Below, in pieces: positions 1 to 6,956 of a DNA stretch of 8,981 nucleotides. The notes under the pieces are model-generated. The model was not told the DNA's origin and searched no databases. It saw nothing but the letters and a program-made list of their open reading frames with translations. Source of the DNA: an uncultured Acetatifactor sp. (GTDB taxonomy: Bacteria; Bacillota; Clostridia; Lachnospirales; Lachnospiraceae). The stretch is from positions 1 to 8,981 of the forward strand of contig CAJUFB010000134.1 of assembly GCA_910585805.1 (NCBI GenBank), read 5' to 3'. The position numbers and the translations under genes are program-made. Position 1 is the first letter of the stretch. The number at the start of each line of letters is the position of its first letter.

Positions 1-1
1 C

Positions 2-200
2 TTTTGGTCTTTGGCTTCTTTGGTTCGGAATAGTGTGGTGCTGGCGGTCTATCTGTTGTTTTCGGTTGCCTGTTTCTTTACCGTACATGAGCATAGACGA
101 TGTGTTATGGTACAAAGGCGGTTCGGTTCTTCGCGGCGTTGATAATGAACCGGTGAAGAGTTTCATGGACTCCATTGATTTTTCCGTCAAACTGTTTTAA
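2..200 (+). pseudogene. Damaged 3' end of a membrane-protein gene (partial)
   Basis: Two overlapping open frames run in from the left edge. Frame 2 (2-142) begins with a typical hydrophobic segment (SVVLAVYLLFSVACFF) and then turns into an Arg-rich tail, ending at TGA 140-142. Frame 3 (open from 3, TAA at 198-200) is Trp/Cys-rich at first, but from about base 90 reads like ordinary soluble protein (SIDDVLWYKGGSVLRG, then GVDNEPVKSFMDSIDF). The simplest reading is one protein with a membrane helix and a short C-terminal tail, broken by a frameshift at about 85-105. The family is not recognised. Alternatively only one of the frames is real. Most of the gene lies outside the window. Confidence 0.3.
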
Positions 201-315
201 AATATCCATAGCATAGCTCCTTCCTGCGATTGGAGGGGCGAGGACATTGCTGGCGGGAGCCGCTATTACGGGATTCAACGGGATTTGCGGATAGAGGGAT
301 ATAATATATCGAAAT

Positions 316-345
316 TGCGAATCTGCTTTGAAATGACTTATATAC
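316..345 (+). promoter_or_regulatory. Candidate promoter for the small kinase
   Basis: TTGCGA (316-321) and TATATA (340-345) are separated by 18 bp in an AT-rich stretch. Transcription would start near 352, giving a leader of about 60 nt that contains the GAGG ribosome binding site of the kinase start at 412. The -35 match is only partial. A second TATAAT at 301-306 has no good -35 at a normal distance. Confidence 0.3.
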
Positions 346-411
346 ACATTGTAAATGGCAGATAAGGATTTTATGCTCAAATATGTGAATGGGAATTTGA
401 CGAGGTATGAT

Positions 412-876
412 ATGGCCACACTTCATTTGATGGTAGGATTACCGGGCAGTGGAAAAACCACAGAAGCGAAAAAATTGGAGCAGAAGTACAGAGCATTGAG
501 ATTGACGCCTGATGAGTGGCAATATTTTTTGTTCGGTCATGACATCTCAGACCCGGAACACGACGAGCGCCATACCAGGGTGGAGGAGCTCATGTGGGAA
601 ATTGCCGTAAAGGTATTAAAGGCGGGGGTGGATGTCATCCTTGATTTCGGATTTTGGACAAAATCAGAACGTGACGAATTCCGAAGAAAAGCCCATTCCT
701 TTGGAGCGGCTTCCAAAATCCACTATATGGATGTGCCTAAGGACATTATTTGGGAACGGCTATCTGCGCGCAATCAATTGGCCGGAAAGAACGCTGTTTT
801 TTATGTAGGGAAAGAAGAATTTGATGAATGGTCGGGATTATTTGAAATACCTGCAAAGGAAGAATTGGAACGATAG
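412..876 (+). CDS. Small P-loop kinase (AAA_33 / COG0645-type predicted kinase)
   Basis: Predicted cytosolic ATP-binding protein of 154 aa, related to small nucleotide or aminoglycoside-type kinases; the substrate is unknown. The P-loop GLPGSGKTT is at residues 9-17, where this family normally has it. The motif DVILDFGFW (74-82), a Walker-B-like strand typical of the group, follows, then a basic lid region (RLSARNQLAG, about 116-125). An in-frame ATG at 355 exists but lacks a ribosome binding site. ATG 412 is preceded by GAGG at 402-405 with 6 nt spacing and puts the P-loop at the expected distance, so it is preferred. The C-terminus stops at EELER, perhaps a few residues earlier than relatives. 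The gene appears monocistronic and is less GC-rich than the importer genes downstream. Confidence 0.87.
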   Translation: MATLHLMVGLPGSGKTTEAKKLEQKYRALRLTPDEWQYFLFGHDISDPEHDERHTRVEELMWEIAVKVLKAGVDVILDFGFWTKSERDEFRRKAHSFGAASKIHYMDVPKDIIWERLSARNQLAGKNAVFYVGKEEFDEWSGLFEIPAKEELER

Positions 877-1065
877 ATTCCTGCTTCTGCGTTGGGGATG
901 TTTTTCCGAAAAGGGAGAAAGATTGATTCCCTGGCGGTCTGCGAAATGTGCTATGGAATGGGGGACGCTGGCCGGGGGCTATGGAGAAATGGAGCGGGAT
1001 GGGGCTTTGTTTGCGGAACCCTTTGAGGGAGGCAGGCTGTAGCGGTACTGGGAGGAGAGGATGAT
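877..1065 (+). other. Spacer with a possible gene remnant
   Basis: In the frame ending with TAG at 1040-1042 this stretch is open throughout. It reads like plausible protein (GERLIPWRSAKCAMEWGTLA at about residues 32-51 of the open frame, then GGYGEMERDG). The frame starts at ATG 821 inside the kinase gene without a good ribosome binding site, so an independent gene is unlikely; it could be the tail of a lost gene. I see no convincing promoter or hairpin terminator. The strong Shine-Dalgarno GGAGGAGAGG at 1051-1060 belongs to the next gene. Confidence 0.3.
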
Positions 1066-2103
1066 ATGAAGAAGTTTATTTTATGCATGATGCTTGGTGT
1101 GATGGCGGTAGGCCTGGCGGGCTGTGGTCAGGGAGGGAGCCAGGCGGAAGGCCAGGGCGGGAGTGGGTTGGAAAGCGAGGGCGGCGGCCAGGGAGATAGC
1201 CAGCGGTCAGGCGAGAGCGTTGGTCAGGAGGACAGCCAGGCTGGCCAGAAGGCATCCTATTCGTTCACAGACGATTTAGGCCGTGAAGTCACAGTGGAAT
1301 TCCATGAGCGTGTGGCGGCTCTGCTGGGGAGCTATGCGGACATGTGGATACTGGCGGGCGGGGAGGTCTGCGCAGCGCCGGAGGATGCTTTCGTGGATCT
1401 GGATCTCCCCCTGGCGGCGGATGCCGTGAACCTGGGAGAGACCAAGCGCCTCAGCCTGGAGCTCCTGCTCTCCGCAGACCCCGATTTCGTCCTGGCCAGC
1501 ACCAACACCAGCCAGCATCTGGAGTGGCAATCGTCCCTGGAGGGCGCGGGCATCACGGTGGCCTATTTTGACGTGTCCTGCTTCGATGACTATCTGCGCG
1601 TCCTGAAGACCTGCACGGACATCACAGGACAGCCGGAACGCTACACCCAATACGGAACGGATATCCAGAAAGAAATAAGCGAAATATTAGACAGGAGTGC
1701 CGGGAAAAGCGCTCCCACCGTACTGTCCATGCGCGCTTCCGCCACCAGCATACGGGCCAAAGGCAACGGCGGCAACGTGCTGGGCGAGATGCTGGAGAGC
1801 TTCGGCTGCGTCAATATCGCGGACACGGACGACAGTCTCCTGGAGAGCTTAAGCCTGGAGAGCATAATGCTGATGAATCCGGATCTGATACTGATCGTCC
1901 AGTCCGGCGACGATATCCAGGGCACCCAGGAGAACATCGAGAACATGTTCCGGGAGAATCCCCTCTGGAAGGAGCTGGACGCCGTGAAGAGCGGACAGGT
2001 GCACATCCTGGACAAGCATCTGTACAACCTGAAGCCCAATGCCCGGTGGGCGGAAGCCTATGAAGAGCTGGAGAGACTTTTGTACCCCGGCTCTGACGAT
2101 TGA
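1066..2103 (+). CDS. Iron-siderophore/heme/cobalamin-type ABC transporter substrate-binding lipoprotein
   Basis: Extracellular, lipid-anchored binding protein of 345 aa (PF01497, FepB/BtuF-like) that captures a metal chelate and delivers it to the FecCD permease encoded next. The N-terminus is a lipoprotein signal: MKKF, a hydrophobic core, then lipobox LAGC with the lipidated Cys at residue 20. Residues 21-63 are a Gly/Ser/Gln/Glu-rich flexible linker built from degenerate GQGGSQAEGQGGS-like units. The TroA-like domain starts at SFTDDLGREVTV (about 66). It ends with the typical pattern NPLWKELDAVKSGQVHIL and a C-terminal NARWAEAYEEL helix. ATG 1066 has a strong site (GGAGGAGAGG, 5 nt spacing). 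The exact ligand cannot be read from the sequence. It is separated from the permease gene by an unusual 496 bases. Confidence 0.93.
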   Translation: MKKFILCMMLGVMAVGLAGCGQGGSQAEGQGGSGLESEGGGQGDSQRSGESVGQEDSQAGQKASYSFTDDLGREVTVEFHERVAALLGSYADMWILAGGEVCAAPEDAFVDLDLPLAADAVNLGETKRLSLELLLSADPDFVLASTNTSQHLEWQSSLEGAGITVAYFDVSCFDDYLRVLKTCTDITGQPERYTQYGTDIQKEISEILDRSAGKSAPTVLSMRASATSIRAKGNGGNVLGEMLESFGCVNIADTDDSLLESLSLESIMLMNPDLILIVQSGDDIQGTQENIENMFRENPLWKELDAVKSGQVHILDKHLYNLKPNARWAEAYEELERLLYPGSDD

Positions 2104-2520
2104 AACGGATATGGAAAGCCCCTCCCATTTTTCAGGGAAATCATTTTACAGGGAAACTGGATGGAAAATTCCGAACTGGTCGGAAAGGACGGAAAGACCC
2201 ACGGAACCGGACTTTTTTGCCTGCCACAGCATAGAAGTATTCATTACGGCTACGCCGGAACCTGCCTACGGCATAAAGGTAAACGGATTGGCCGGCTGAT
2301 GCCCGGTAAACCGTACTTTAGTGAGTGAATTGGATTACAATTAAGATTGATTCTCGTCAAAGCTGCGTACCGGCAGTTCTTTACGGCTCTTGAACAGACT
2401 GTGGAGGAATTGACAAAATGTTTTCTCCTTGAATTTGGAGAGAATAGGGAACTGTCTTTTGGAAGATGCCGTTGCCTGAAATCCTTCAACGAGCTTTATG
2501 ACGGCTTAGCGGATTTATAG
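2104..2520 (+). pseudogene. Unidentified decayed coding region between binding protein and permease
   Basis: The frame that continues from the binding protein after its TGA stays open for 139 codons except for one TGA at 2326-2328, ending with TAG at 2518-2520. The second half (2329-2520) reads like genuine protein: LILVKAAYRQFFTALEQTVE, then ELTKCFLLEFGENRELSFGR and SFNELYDGLADL. The first half is weaker, because another frame (2039-2299) is also open across it. I do not recognise the family and see no ribosome binding site. It may be a gene inactivated by a stop codon or the end of an inserted fragment. The rest of the spacer (2521-2599) shows only the Shine-Dalgarno of the permease. Confidence 0.35.
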
Positions 2521-2599
2521 TGAAACTCCTCCCGGCAGAGCTGCGGGGAATGAGACCCGGAGAGACGAGACATCAAGACAGGACGGAGGGAATCCCTGT

Positions 2600-3595
2600 A
2601 TGGACAGTAAGAAGCATAACCGGCTGCTGCTCGGGGGCGGCATAGCCGTCTGCCTTTTGATTGGAGTGATGAGCCTGTGCCTGGGGAATATCCATTTTTC
2701 GCCGATACAATTGTTGCAGCTCCTGCAGGGGGACGGGGACAGCGTGAGCCGCAGCATTCTGCTGTACGCCAGGCTTCCGCGCACCCTTGCTTCGCTGGCG
2801 GCCGGGGCGGCGCTGGCGGTGTCCGGGGCGGTGCTGCAGAACGTGCTGGCCAACAGGCTGGCTTCCCCCGGCATCATCGGGGTCAACGCCGGGGCTGGGC
2901 TGGGGGTGACGCTTGCCTGCGCCGCCGGAACCCTGTCCGGCCTGGGGGTGTCCTGGGCGGCTTTCGGCGGCAGCCTGATCACCGTCCTGTGCATCTTTCT
3001 GTTCTCCCGCCGCACCAATGCTTCCAAGACTACGGTCATTTTAGGCGGCGTGGCGCTGAACAGCATCCTGAACGCCATCTGCGAGTCCGTGACCGTGCTG
3101 GACACGGATGTGGCCATGCTGAGCATCGATTTCCGGGTGGGCGGGTTTTCGGCGGTTTCCTACCCCCGTCTGCTGCCGGCGGCCATCTTGATTCTGCTGG
3201 CGCTGACGGCGCTGTTCACCTTGTGCAATGAGCTGGACGTGGTGACGCTGGGGGATGAGACGGCTCAGGGGGTGGGGCTGGCAGTGGGGAAGTACCGCAT
3301 GGTGTTTTTGGTGCTGGCGGCCTTGCTGGCGGGGGCGGCGGTGAGCTTCTCGGGGCTTCTGGGCTTCGTAGGGCTGATCGTGCCCCATTTCATCCGCAGG
3401 TTCACAGGCAACGAGAGCAGACGGCTCCTGCCGATGTGCGCGGTGGCAGGGGCAGGGTTCGTCACCCTCTGCGACCTGGCGGCCAGGCTGCTGTTCGCCC
3501 CCTATGAGCTGCCGGTGGGGATTTTGATGTCCGTGGTGGGGGGCCCGGTCTTCCTGTATATGCTGATACGCCATAAGGGAGGGCATGCCGGGTGA
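2600..3595 (+). CDS. FecCD-family ABC transporter permease (iron chelate/cobalamin type)
   Basis: Integral membrane subunit of 331 aa, normal for the family, which forms the translocation channel as a homodimer with the ATPase encoded downstream. The order of conserved blocks is canonical. There is a first membrane helix at about 9-28, then RLPRTLASLAAGAALAVSGA (58-77) and NRLASPGIIGVNAGAG (85-100). GLIVPHFIRR (258-267) belongs to the coupling region that contacts the ATPase, and ELPVGILMSVVGGPVFLYML (303-322) lies at the end. The start is ATG 2600 with GGAGGG at 2585-2590, 9 nt upstream. Such permease genes usually sit directly against the binding-protein and ATPase genes; here both spacers are long, although all three genes point the same way. 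I see no separate promoter for it. Confidence 0.94.
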   Translation: MDSKKHNRLLLGGGIAVCLLIGVMSLCLGNIHFSPIQLLQLLQGDGDSVSRSILLYARLPRTLASLAAGAALAVSGAVLQNVLANRLASPGIIGVNAGAGLGVTLACAAGTLSGLGVSWAAFGGSLITVLCIFLFSRRTNASKTTVILGGVALNSILNAICESVTVLDTDVAMLSIDFRVGGFSAVSYPRLLPAAILILLALTALFTLCNELDVVTLGDETAQGVGLAVGKYRMVFLVLAALLAGAAVSFSGLLGFVGLIVPHFIRRFTGNESRRLLPMCAVAGAGFVTLCDLAARLLFAPYELPVGILMSVVGGPVFLYMLIRHKGGHAG

Positions 3596-3674
3596 AGGAG
3601 CAATTGGGTTCTTTGGCAGTTGGGCATTGTATTTAGTTCTTTTTGGTATTTTGTACCCATTTAAAATAGATTAA

Positions 3675-3922
3675 AATTATCCCGTTCTCACTGAGAAATG
3701 GGCAGTGGAAATTGCGGCAAGATGGAATGTAGAATATAACGATGACTATAAACGTTATGTGACAAAATTCGAGATGGATGATACTTAGTGTGGCAATTTG
3801 AAGTCCATCAGGTTGGAGACGAGTATCAGAAAGAGTTAGGGATTCCGGCAGAAAGATTAGAAGAATTTAATCTACATATTGTTGGGAAAATAGATATCAT
3901 CAACGTGTTCTCAAGCCATTGA
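3675..3922 (+). pseudogene. Frameshifted remnant resembling 'ADP-ribosylation/crystallin J1' small protein
   Basis: Two adjacent frames form one recognisable protein. Frame 3675-3788 gives NYPVLTEKWAVEIAARWNVE and then KRYVTKFEMDDT, ending in TAG (3786-3788). Frame 3788-3922 continues with VWQFEVHQVGDEY, then GIPAERLEEFNLHIVGKIDI and TGA (3920-3922). The pattern YPVL...IA..WN...VTKFE...FEV..VG...IPAE.LEEFN.HI.GKI is what I remember of a small Clostridia family labelled ADP-ribosylation/crystallin J1; its function is not established. The join at about 3783-3790 needs a frame change, and the usual N-terminal third is missing or unreadable. The piece sits between the permease and ATPase genes of the importer and has lower GC than both. 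Confidence 0.6.
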
Positions 3923-4038
3923 AAAATTGCTGTTTGCGGAGTAGTGAATGAGGGCATTTTTCCGAAAATGGAGTTGTTTTTTCCAAAAAAGGAGAGGATA
4001 ATTTGACCGGAAAAGGGGATGACGGGCAGGATTCACGG

Positions 4039-4098
4039 GGACGGAAGCCACAGGGATGGAAGCCATGGGGACGGAAACCAAAGGAGCGGTGCCCACAG
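4039..4098 (+). repeat. Imperfect 15-bp tandem repeat upstream of the importer ATPase
   Basis: Four consecutive 15-base units: GGACGGAAGCCACAG (4039), GGATGGAAGCCATGG (4054), GGACGGAAACCAAAG (4069) and the more diverged GAGCGGTGCCCACAG (4084). The period is a multiple of three and lies in frame with the ATPase, so if translated it would give GRKPQ-GWKPW-GRKPK-ERCPQ. A TTG codon at 4003, with AAGGAGAGG 5 nt upstream, could open this frame; otherwise the repeat is untranslated leader. Confidence 0.75.
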
Positions 4099-4137
4099 AG
4101 ACAGTCGCAAGAGGACGGGATGCAAAGGAACAACGCA

Positions 4138-4902
4138 ATGATTGAAATGCAGCAGGTTCGAGCCGGATACGGAAAAACGGAGATCCTCCACGGGGTGGAC
4201 TTCCGGGCAGAAAGAGGAGAAATCACCACGATCATCGGCACCAACGGCAGCGGCAAGAGCACCCTGCTGCGGGCGCTGCTGGGCTTTCTGCCCATTTCGG
4301 CAGGGGATGTGAAGATTGACGGAATTTCGATAAAAAATATGTCCCGGGCGGAACTGGCCAGAAGCATCGCCTATCTGCCCCAGGGAAAGAACGTGCCCGA
4401 CATCTCGGCGGGGCGCATGGTGCTCCACGGGCGGTTCCCCTACCTGAGCTATCCCAGGAGATACACAGAGCCGGATTTCCGGATAGCCAGGGAAGCCATG
4501 GAGCAGATGGGGATTGGGAATCTGGCCGAAAGGCAGATGGCGCAGCTCTCCGGGGGCATGCGGCAGAAAGTGTATCTCGCCATGGCTCTGGCCAGCCAGG
4601 CGCCCGCCATCGCCATGGACGAGCCCACCACCTACCTGGACATCGGGCAGCAGGTGAAGCTGGCGGGAATCGTCCGGCGGCTGTCCGGGGAGGGCAAGAC
4701 GATTGTCCTGGTGCTCCACGACATCCTGCTTGCCCTGAAGATTTCCCACCGCATTGCCGCCGTAGCCGAGGGGGAGATTGTCTGGGGCGGCACACCGGAG
4801 GAAATGCTGGCGCAGAAGGTAGCTGAGCGTCTCTACGGCGTGGCCGTGGGAGCCGCCAGGACGGAGACGGGGATGCAGTATTATTATGAAATCAGGGACT
4901 GA
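4138..4902 (+). CDS. ABC transporter ATP-binding protein, FecE/BtuD type (iron chelate import)
   Basis: Cytoplasmic ATPase of 254 aa that powers the importer formed with the lipoprotein and FecCD permease upstream. All ABC motifs are present: Walker A GTNGSGKST (34-42), Q-loop Gln 82, signature LSGGM (137-141), Walker B AIAMDEP (157-163), the D-loop after it (YLDIG) and switch His 194 in LVLHDI. ATG 4138 gives the family-typical N-terminus MIEMQQVRAGYG and has AAAGGA 8 nt upstream. ATG 4120 (GAGG, 5 nt spacing) and TTG 4003 (GGAGAGG, 5 nt spacing) are also in frame with good sites and would add 6 or 45 residues. The gene ends 99 bases before a convergent gene. Confidence 0.93.
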   Translation: MIEMQQVRAGYGKTEILHGVDFRAERGEITTIIGTNGSGKSTLLRALLGFLPISAGDVKIDGISIKNMSRAELARSIAYLPQGKNVPDISAGRMVLHGRFPYLSYPRRYTEPDFRIAREAMEQMGIGNLAERQMAQLSGGMRQKVYLAMALASQAPAIAMDEPTTYLDIGQQVKLAGIVRRLSGEGKTIVLVLHDILLALKISHRIAAVAEGEIVWGGTPEEMLAQKVAERLYGVAVGAARTETGMQYYYEIRD

Positions 4903-4925
4903 AGCCGGACAGTTGCTGCGGCGGG

Positions 4926-4953
4926 AAAAGCCCCAGGTCGGAGAAAAGCCCCA
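4926..4953 (+). repeat. Short direct repeat in the convergent spacer
   Basis: AAAAGCCCCA occurs at 4926-4935 and again at 4944-4953 (period 18) in the 99-base gap between the convergent importer ATPase and ABC-2 permease genes. The gap is C-rich, with no stem followed by a T-run on either strand, so no intrinsic terminator can be named here. Confidence 0.5.
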
Positions 4954-5001
4954 AGACACGAAAGCGAGAAGAACCCCCGCCCCCAATACTCCGCGAAACG
5001 C

Positions 5002-5661
5002 CTAAAACTCCCGCCGTCCATACAGCCAAAGAGACAGCAAGCAGGAGAAGGCCAGCAGCATCCCCCCTGCCGCAAACATCCCGCCACTGACTACCAATAA
5101 GTGGTCAGAAGCATACACCAGAAGATTCAGAAGAAACCCATTTCCCGCCATAGCATCATATTCCAGCATGGCCACATAAATCAGGCAAATGAGCACCGCC
5201 GGCACATAATACCCCCAGACCTTTCCCCGCTGATACCCCATTTTGAACAGCAGCGGATACATGGCCAGGCTCATGATTCCATAGAAAAGAAAACTGAAGG
5301 AAATCAGCGCCAGGTTCCATCTGAAATCCGGATACCATTTTGAGAGGGACACCAGGTTGGCCAGGGGCATCATGGCCAAACCCAGCAGAACTCCCACTGC
5401 GAACAGCAGAAACGACAGCACATATCTGCCCAGGACGACAGAGCGTCTGTCCACCGGCAGAGTCAGATAGAGCCGGTTCAGATCCCCCTTCTCCTCTACG
5501 GCGAAAGGGTTCAGAGAGAAGGAAAACAGCAGGAAGGCTCCCATGGGCACCAGGAAGATAGGGGACAGGCATCCCACTGTGAACAGGCAGACAGGAATCA
5601 TCAGAAACCTGATGCGATAACATTTCATGGCAGACCAGTTCAATCTCAACATTTTAAGCAT
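5002..5661 (-). CDS. ABC-2 type transporter permease (PF13346-like)
   Basis: Integral membrane protein of 219 aa and the last gene of the GntR-ATPase-permease operon. Hydrophobic segments are at about 20-34, 36-50, 80-103, 117-138, 150-165 and 187-213. Between the second and third is the cytoplasmic stretch NPFAVEEKGDLNRLYLTLPV (51-70) followed by DRRSVVLGRY. The pattern of acidic loop, 'sLPvsR', then V.gRY is typical of the ABC2_membrane_5 family. It should pair with the ATPase encoded just upstream to export an unknown substrate; relatives are often linked to antibiotic or cell-envelope stress. The ATG at 5661 overlaps the end of the ATPase gene by 8 bases, suggesting translational coupling. 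It ends with TAG at 5004-5002. Confidence 0.88.
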   Translation of the reverse strand: MLKMLRLNWSAMKCYRIRFLMIPVCLFTVGCLSPIFLVPMGAFLLFSFSLNPFAVEEKGDLNRLYLTLPVDRRSVVLGRYVLSFLLFAVGVLLGLAMMPLANLVSLSKWYPDFRWNLALISFSFLFYGIMSLAMYPLLFKMGYQRGKVWGYYVPAVLICLIYVAMLEYDAMAGNGFLLNLLVYASDHLLVVSGGMFAAGGMLLAFSCLLSLWLYGRREF

Positions 5662-6502
5662 TCTTCTTATTCCTTTCCATATAAACTACCACATCCCCTA
5701 TCGTGGCCGGTTCCGTGACGGCGTCCGGGGGAAGCCCGCCTATCCGAGCCAGCTCCATAAGGCATTCGTAGCCGCTGCTGGACTGGCGCAGCCCGATGGC
5801 AGAATCTTTCTTTCCTTCAGGGAGCACATTGCCCCGTACCACGCAATAACGGGAAACCAGCTCATCCGTGTCGCCGGAATAGGAAATGGCGCCGCCGCTG
5901 ATATAGACGATGCGGTCGGCCAGCCGCTCCAGGTCGCTGGTGATATGGGTGGAAAACAGGATCGTGCGGTTCTCCGGAACCATATATTCCCGCAGAATGT
6001 CCAGCAGCTCGTCCCGGGCGGCAGGATCCAGCCCGCCGGTAGGTTCGTCCAGCAGAAGCAATCGGGTATTGCGGGAGAGATGGACAGCCATGGCCAGCTT
6101 CTGTTTCATGCCCCGGGAAAAGCTCCTGAATTTCTTCCTGGCATCAAGGCCGAAGCGGGACAGATAATTCCTGTACCGGGCGCTGTCCCAACCGGGATAG
6201 AAGGGGGCAAGGCTCCTCTCGATATCCAGCGGCGTCCATTCCTCCTGATAATAAGGCTGGTCGAACAGGATGCCGATTTCACCTTTCCCGGCGGAGTCGC
6301 CCACGGGACGCCCCAGCAGGCGGATATCCCCGCTGTCGGGAAAAGCCAGCCCGGCCAGCATCCGCAGGGTGGTGGACTTCCCGGCTCCGTTGGGCCCTAC
6401 GAAGCCGCAGCAGAGCCCCTGGGGCACGGTGAAGCTGATGCTTTTCAGGGAAAATCCCGGGTAGGTCTTGCATAGATCATGGATTTCAATGGCATTGCTC
6501 AT
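5654..6502 (-). CDS. ABC transporter ATP-binding protein (YtrB-like exporter ATPase)
   Basis: Cytoplasmic ATPase of 282 aa for the adjacent ABC-2 permease. Motifs: Walker A GPNGAGKST (36-44), Q-loop Gln 82, Walker B LLLLDEP (148-154) with catalytic Glu 153, D-loop GGLD and switch His 186. The ABC signature is the variant FSRGMKQ (128-134) rather than LSGGQ, which is common in this exporter subgroup. A C-terminal domain of about 70 residues (from about 210) follows the nucleotide-binding core. ATG 6502 lies inside the regulator gene (17-base overlap) and has GGAGG about 9 nt upstream. Gene order and overlaps indicate co-transcription with the GntR regulator. Confidence 0.92.
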   Translation of the reverse strand: MSNAIEIHDLCKTYPGFSLKSISFTVPQGLCCGFVGPNGAGKSTTLRMLAGLAFPDSGDIRLLGRPVGDSAGKGEIGILFDQPYYQEEWTPLDIERSLAPFYPGWDSARYRNYLSRFGLDARKKFRSFSRGMKQKLAMAVHLSRNTRLLLLDEPTGGLDPAARDELLDILREYMVPENRTILFSTHITSDLERLADRIVYISGGAISYSGDTDELVSRYCVVRGNVLPEGKKDSAIGLRQSSSGYECLMELARIGGLPPDAVTEPATIGDVVVYMERNKKNA

Positions 6503-6863
6503 GGAAAATTTCCTCCAATCTGTCTTGTAATTGCGCCAGGCTCAAACCTGCCGCCTTTCCTTTTTCCACCGCTGCCCCAAGGGCTTCGTCGATGCTCTGC
6601 AGATACTGGCGGCGAACCATTTCCGCATCGCCTTTGACGAAGCACCCCCGCCCCTGTACAGTGTAGATCAGCCCCTCCGCCTCCAGGTCGCTGTAGGCTC
6701 TGGTGGTAGTGATGACGCTGACCCGCAGGTCTCTTGCCAGTTGCCGCATGGAGGTAAGGGGCTGGTCGGGGGTCAGCTGGCCGTTCAGGATCTGGGCTTT
6801 GATCTGGACTTTGATCTGCTCATAGGTGGGGATTTCGCTTTGCAGGGAAAGGTGGATGTTCAT
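6486..6863 (-). CDS. GntR-family transcriptional regulator, YtrA subfamily
   Basis: Short DNA-binding repressor of 125 aa, the usual size for YtrA-type GntR proteins. A winged helix-turn-helix covers about residues 10-77: IPTYEQIKVQIKAQILNGQL, then LTSMRQLARDLRVSVITTTR and the wing GLIYTVQGRGCFV. A short helical tail (about 80-121) probably dimerises; there is no large effector domain. The open frame extends upstream to 7109, but that part includes the -10/-35 promoter and its sequence looks non-coding. ATG 6863, with AGGAG 11 nt upstream and MNIHLSLQSEIPTYEQI at the N-terminus, is the family-consistent start. It leads the exporter operon and probably represses it through sites in the spacer. 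Confidence 0.92.
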   Translation of the reverse strand: MNIHLSLQSEIPTYEQIKVQIKAQILNGQLTPDQPLTSMRQLARDLRVSVITTTRAYSDLEAEGLIYTVQGRGCFVKGDAEMVRRQYLQSIDEALGAAVEKGKAAGLSLAQLQDRLEEIFHEQCH

Positions 6864-6882
6864 TTTTTCATCATCTCCTGTC

Positions 6883-6902
6883 TGGGGTTCTATACAGCCC
6901 CA
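6883..6902 (-). promoter_or_regulatory. Leader hairpin / possible second operator of the GntR operon
   Basis: TGGGG (6883-6887) pairs with CCCCA (6898-6902) around a 10-base loop TTCTATACAG, in the 5' leader just upstream of the regulator's ribosome binding site. On the + strand GTTCTATACAG (6887-6897) closely resembles GTTCTTTTACAG (6925-6936) within the inverted repeat nearby. It may therefore be a second regulator half-site, or a hairpin affecting translation. Confidence 0.4.
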
Positions 6903-6923
6903 CCGTTTTCTGGTATGGCGATG

Positions 6924-6942
6924 TGTTCTTTTACAGAGAACA
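6924..6942. promoter_or_regulatory. Candidate GntR operator (inverted repeat)
   Basis: TGTTCT (6924-6929) and AGAACA (6937-6942) are perfect 6-bp arms around TTTACAG. Relative to the - strand promoter the repeat lies roughly at +8 to +26, where a bound repressor would block transcription. YtrA-type regulators typically control their own operon from an inverted repeat at the promoter; assigning this one is inference. Confidence 0.5.
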
Positions 6943-6956
6943 TACTGTATATATTG

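Noticed and set aside
2200..2340. Cobalamin or other riboswitch ahead of the permease
   Set aside because: Only small isolated stems (such as CGGC-TAC-GCCG) are visible, with none of the conserved boxes I know for cobalamin riboswitches.
2410..2445. TTGACA at 2410-2415 as a promoter for the permease
   Set aside because: No acceptable -10 element at 16-18 bp; the hexamer also falls inside the coding-like remnant.
3955..3982. CATTTT-TCCG-AAAATG hairpin followed by a T-run, as a terminator
   Set aside because: The stem is almost all A-T and the T-run begins 7 bases after it, so it is too weak for a credible intrinsic terminator.
4033..4986. 317-codon - strand open frame opposite the importer ATPase
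   Set aside because: Antisense shadow of a GC-rich gene; no motifs, and rich in His, Gly and Pro.
5627..6475. Long + strand open frame opposite the exporter ATPase
   Set aside because: It mirrors the - strand ATPase, which carries every ABC motif, while the + strand translation is low-complexity and Gly/Gln/Pro-rich.
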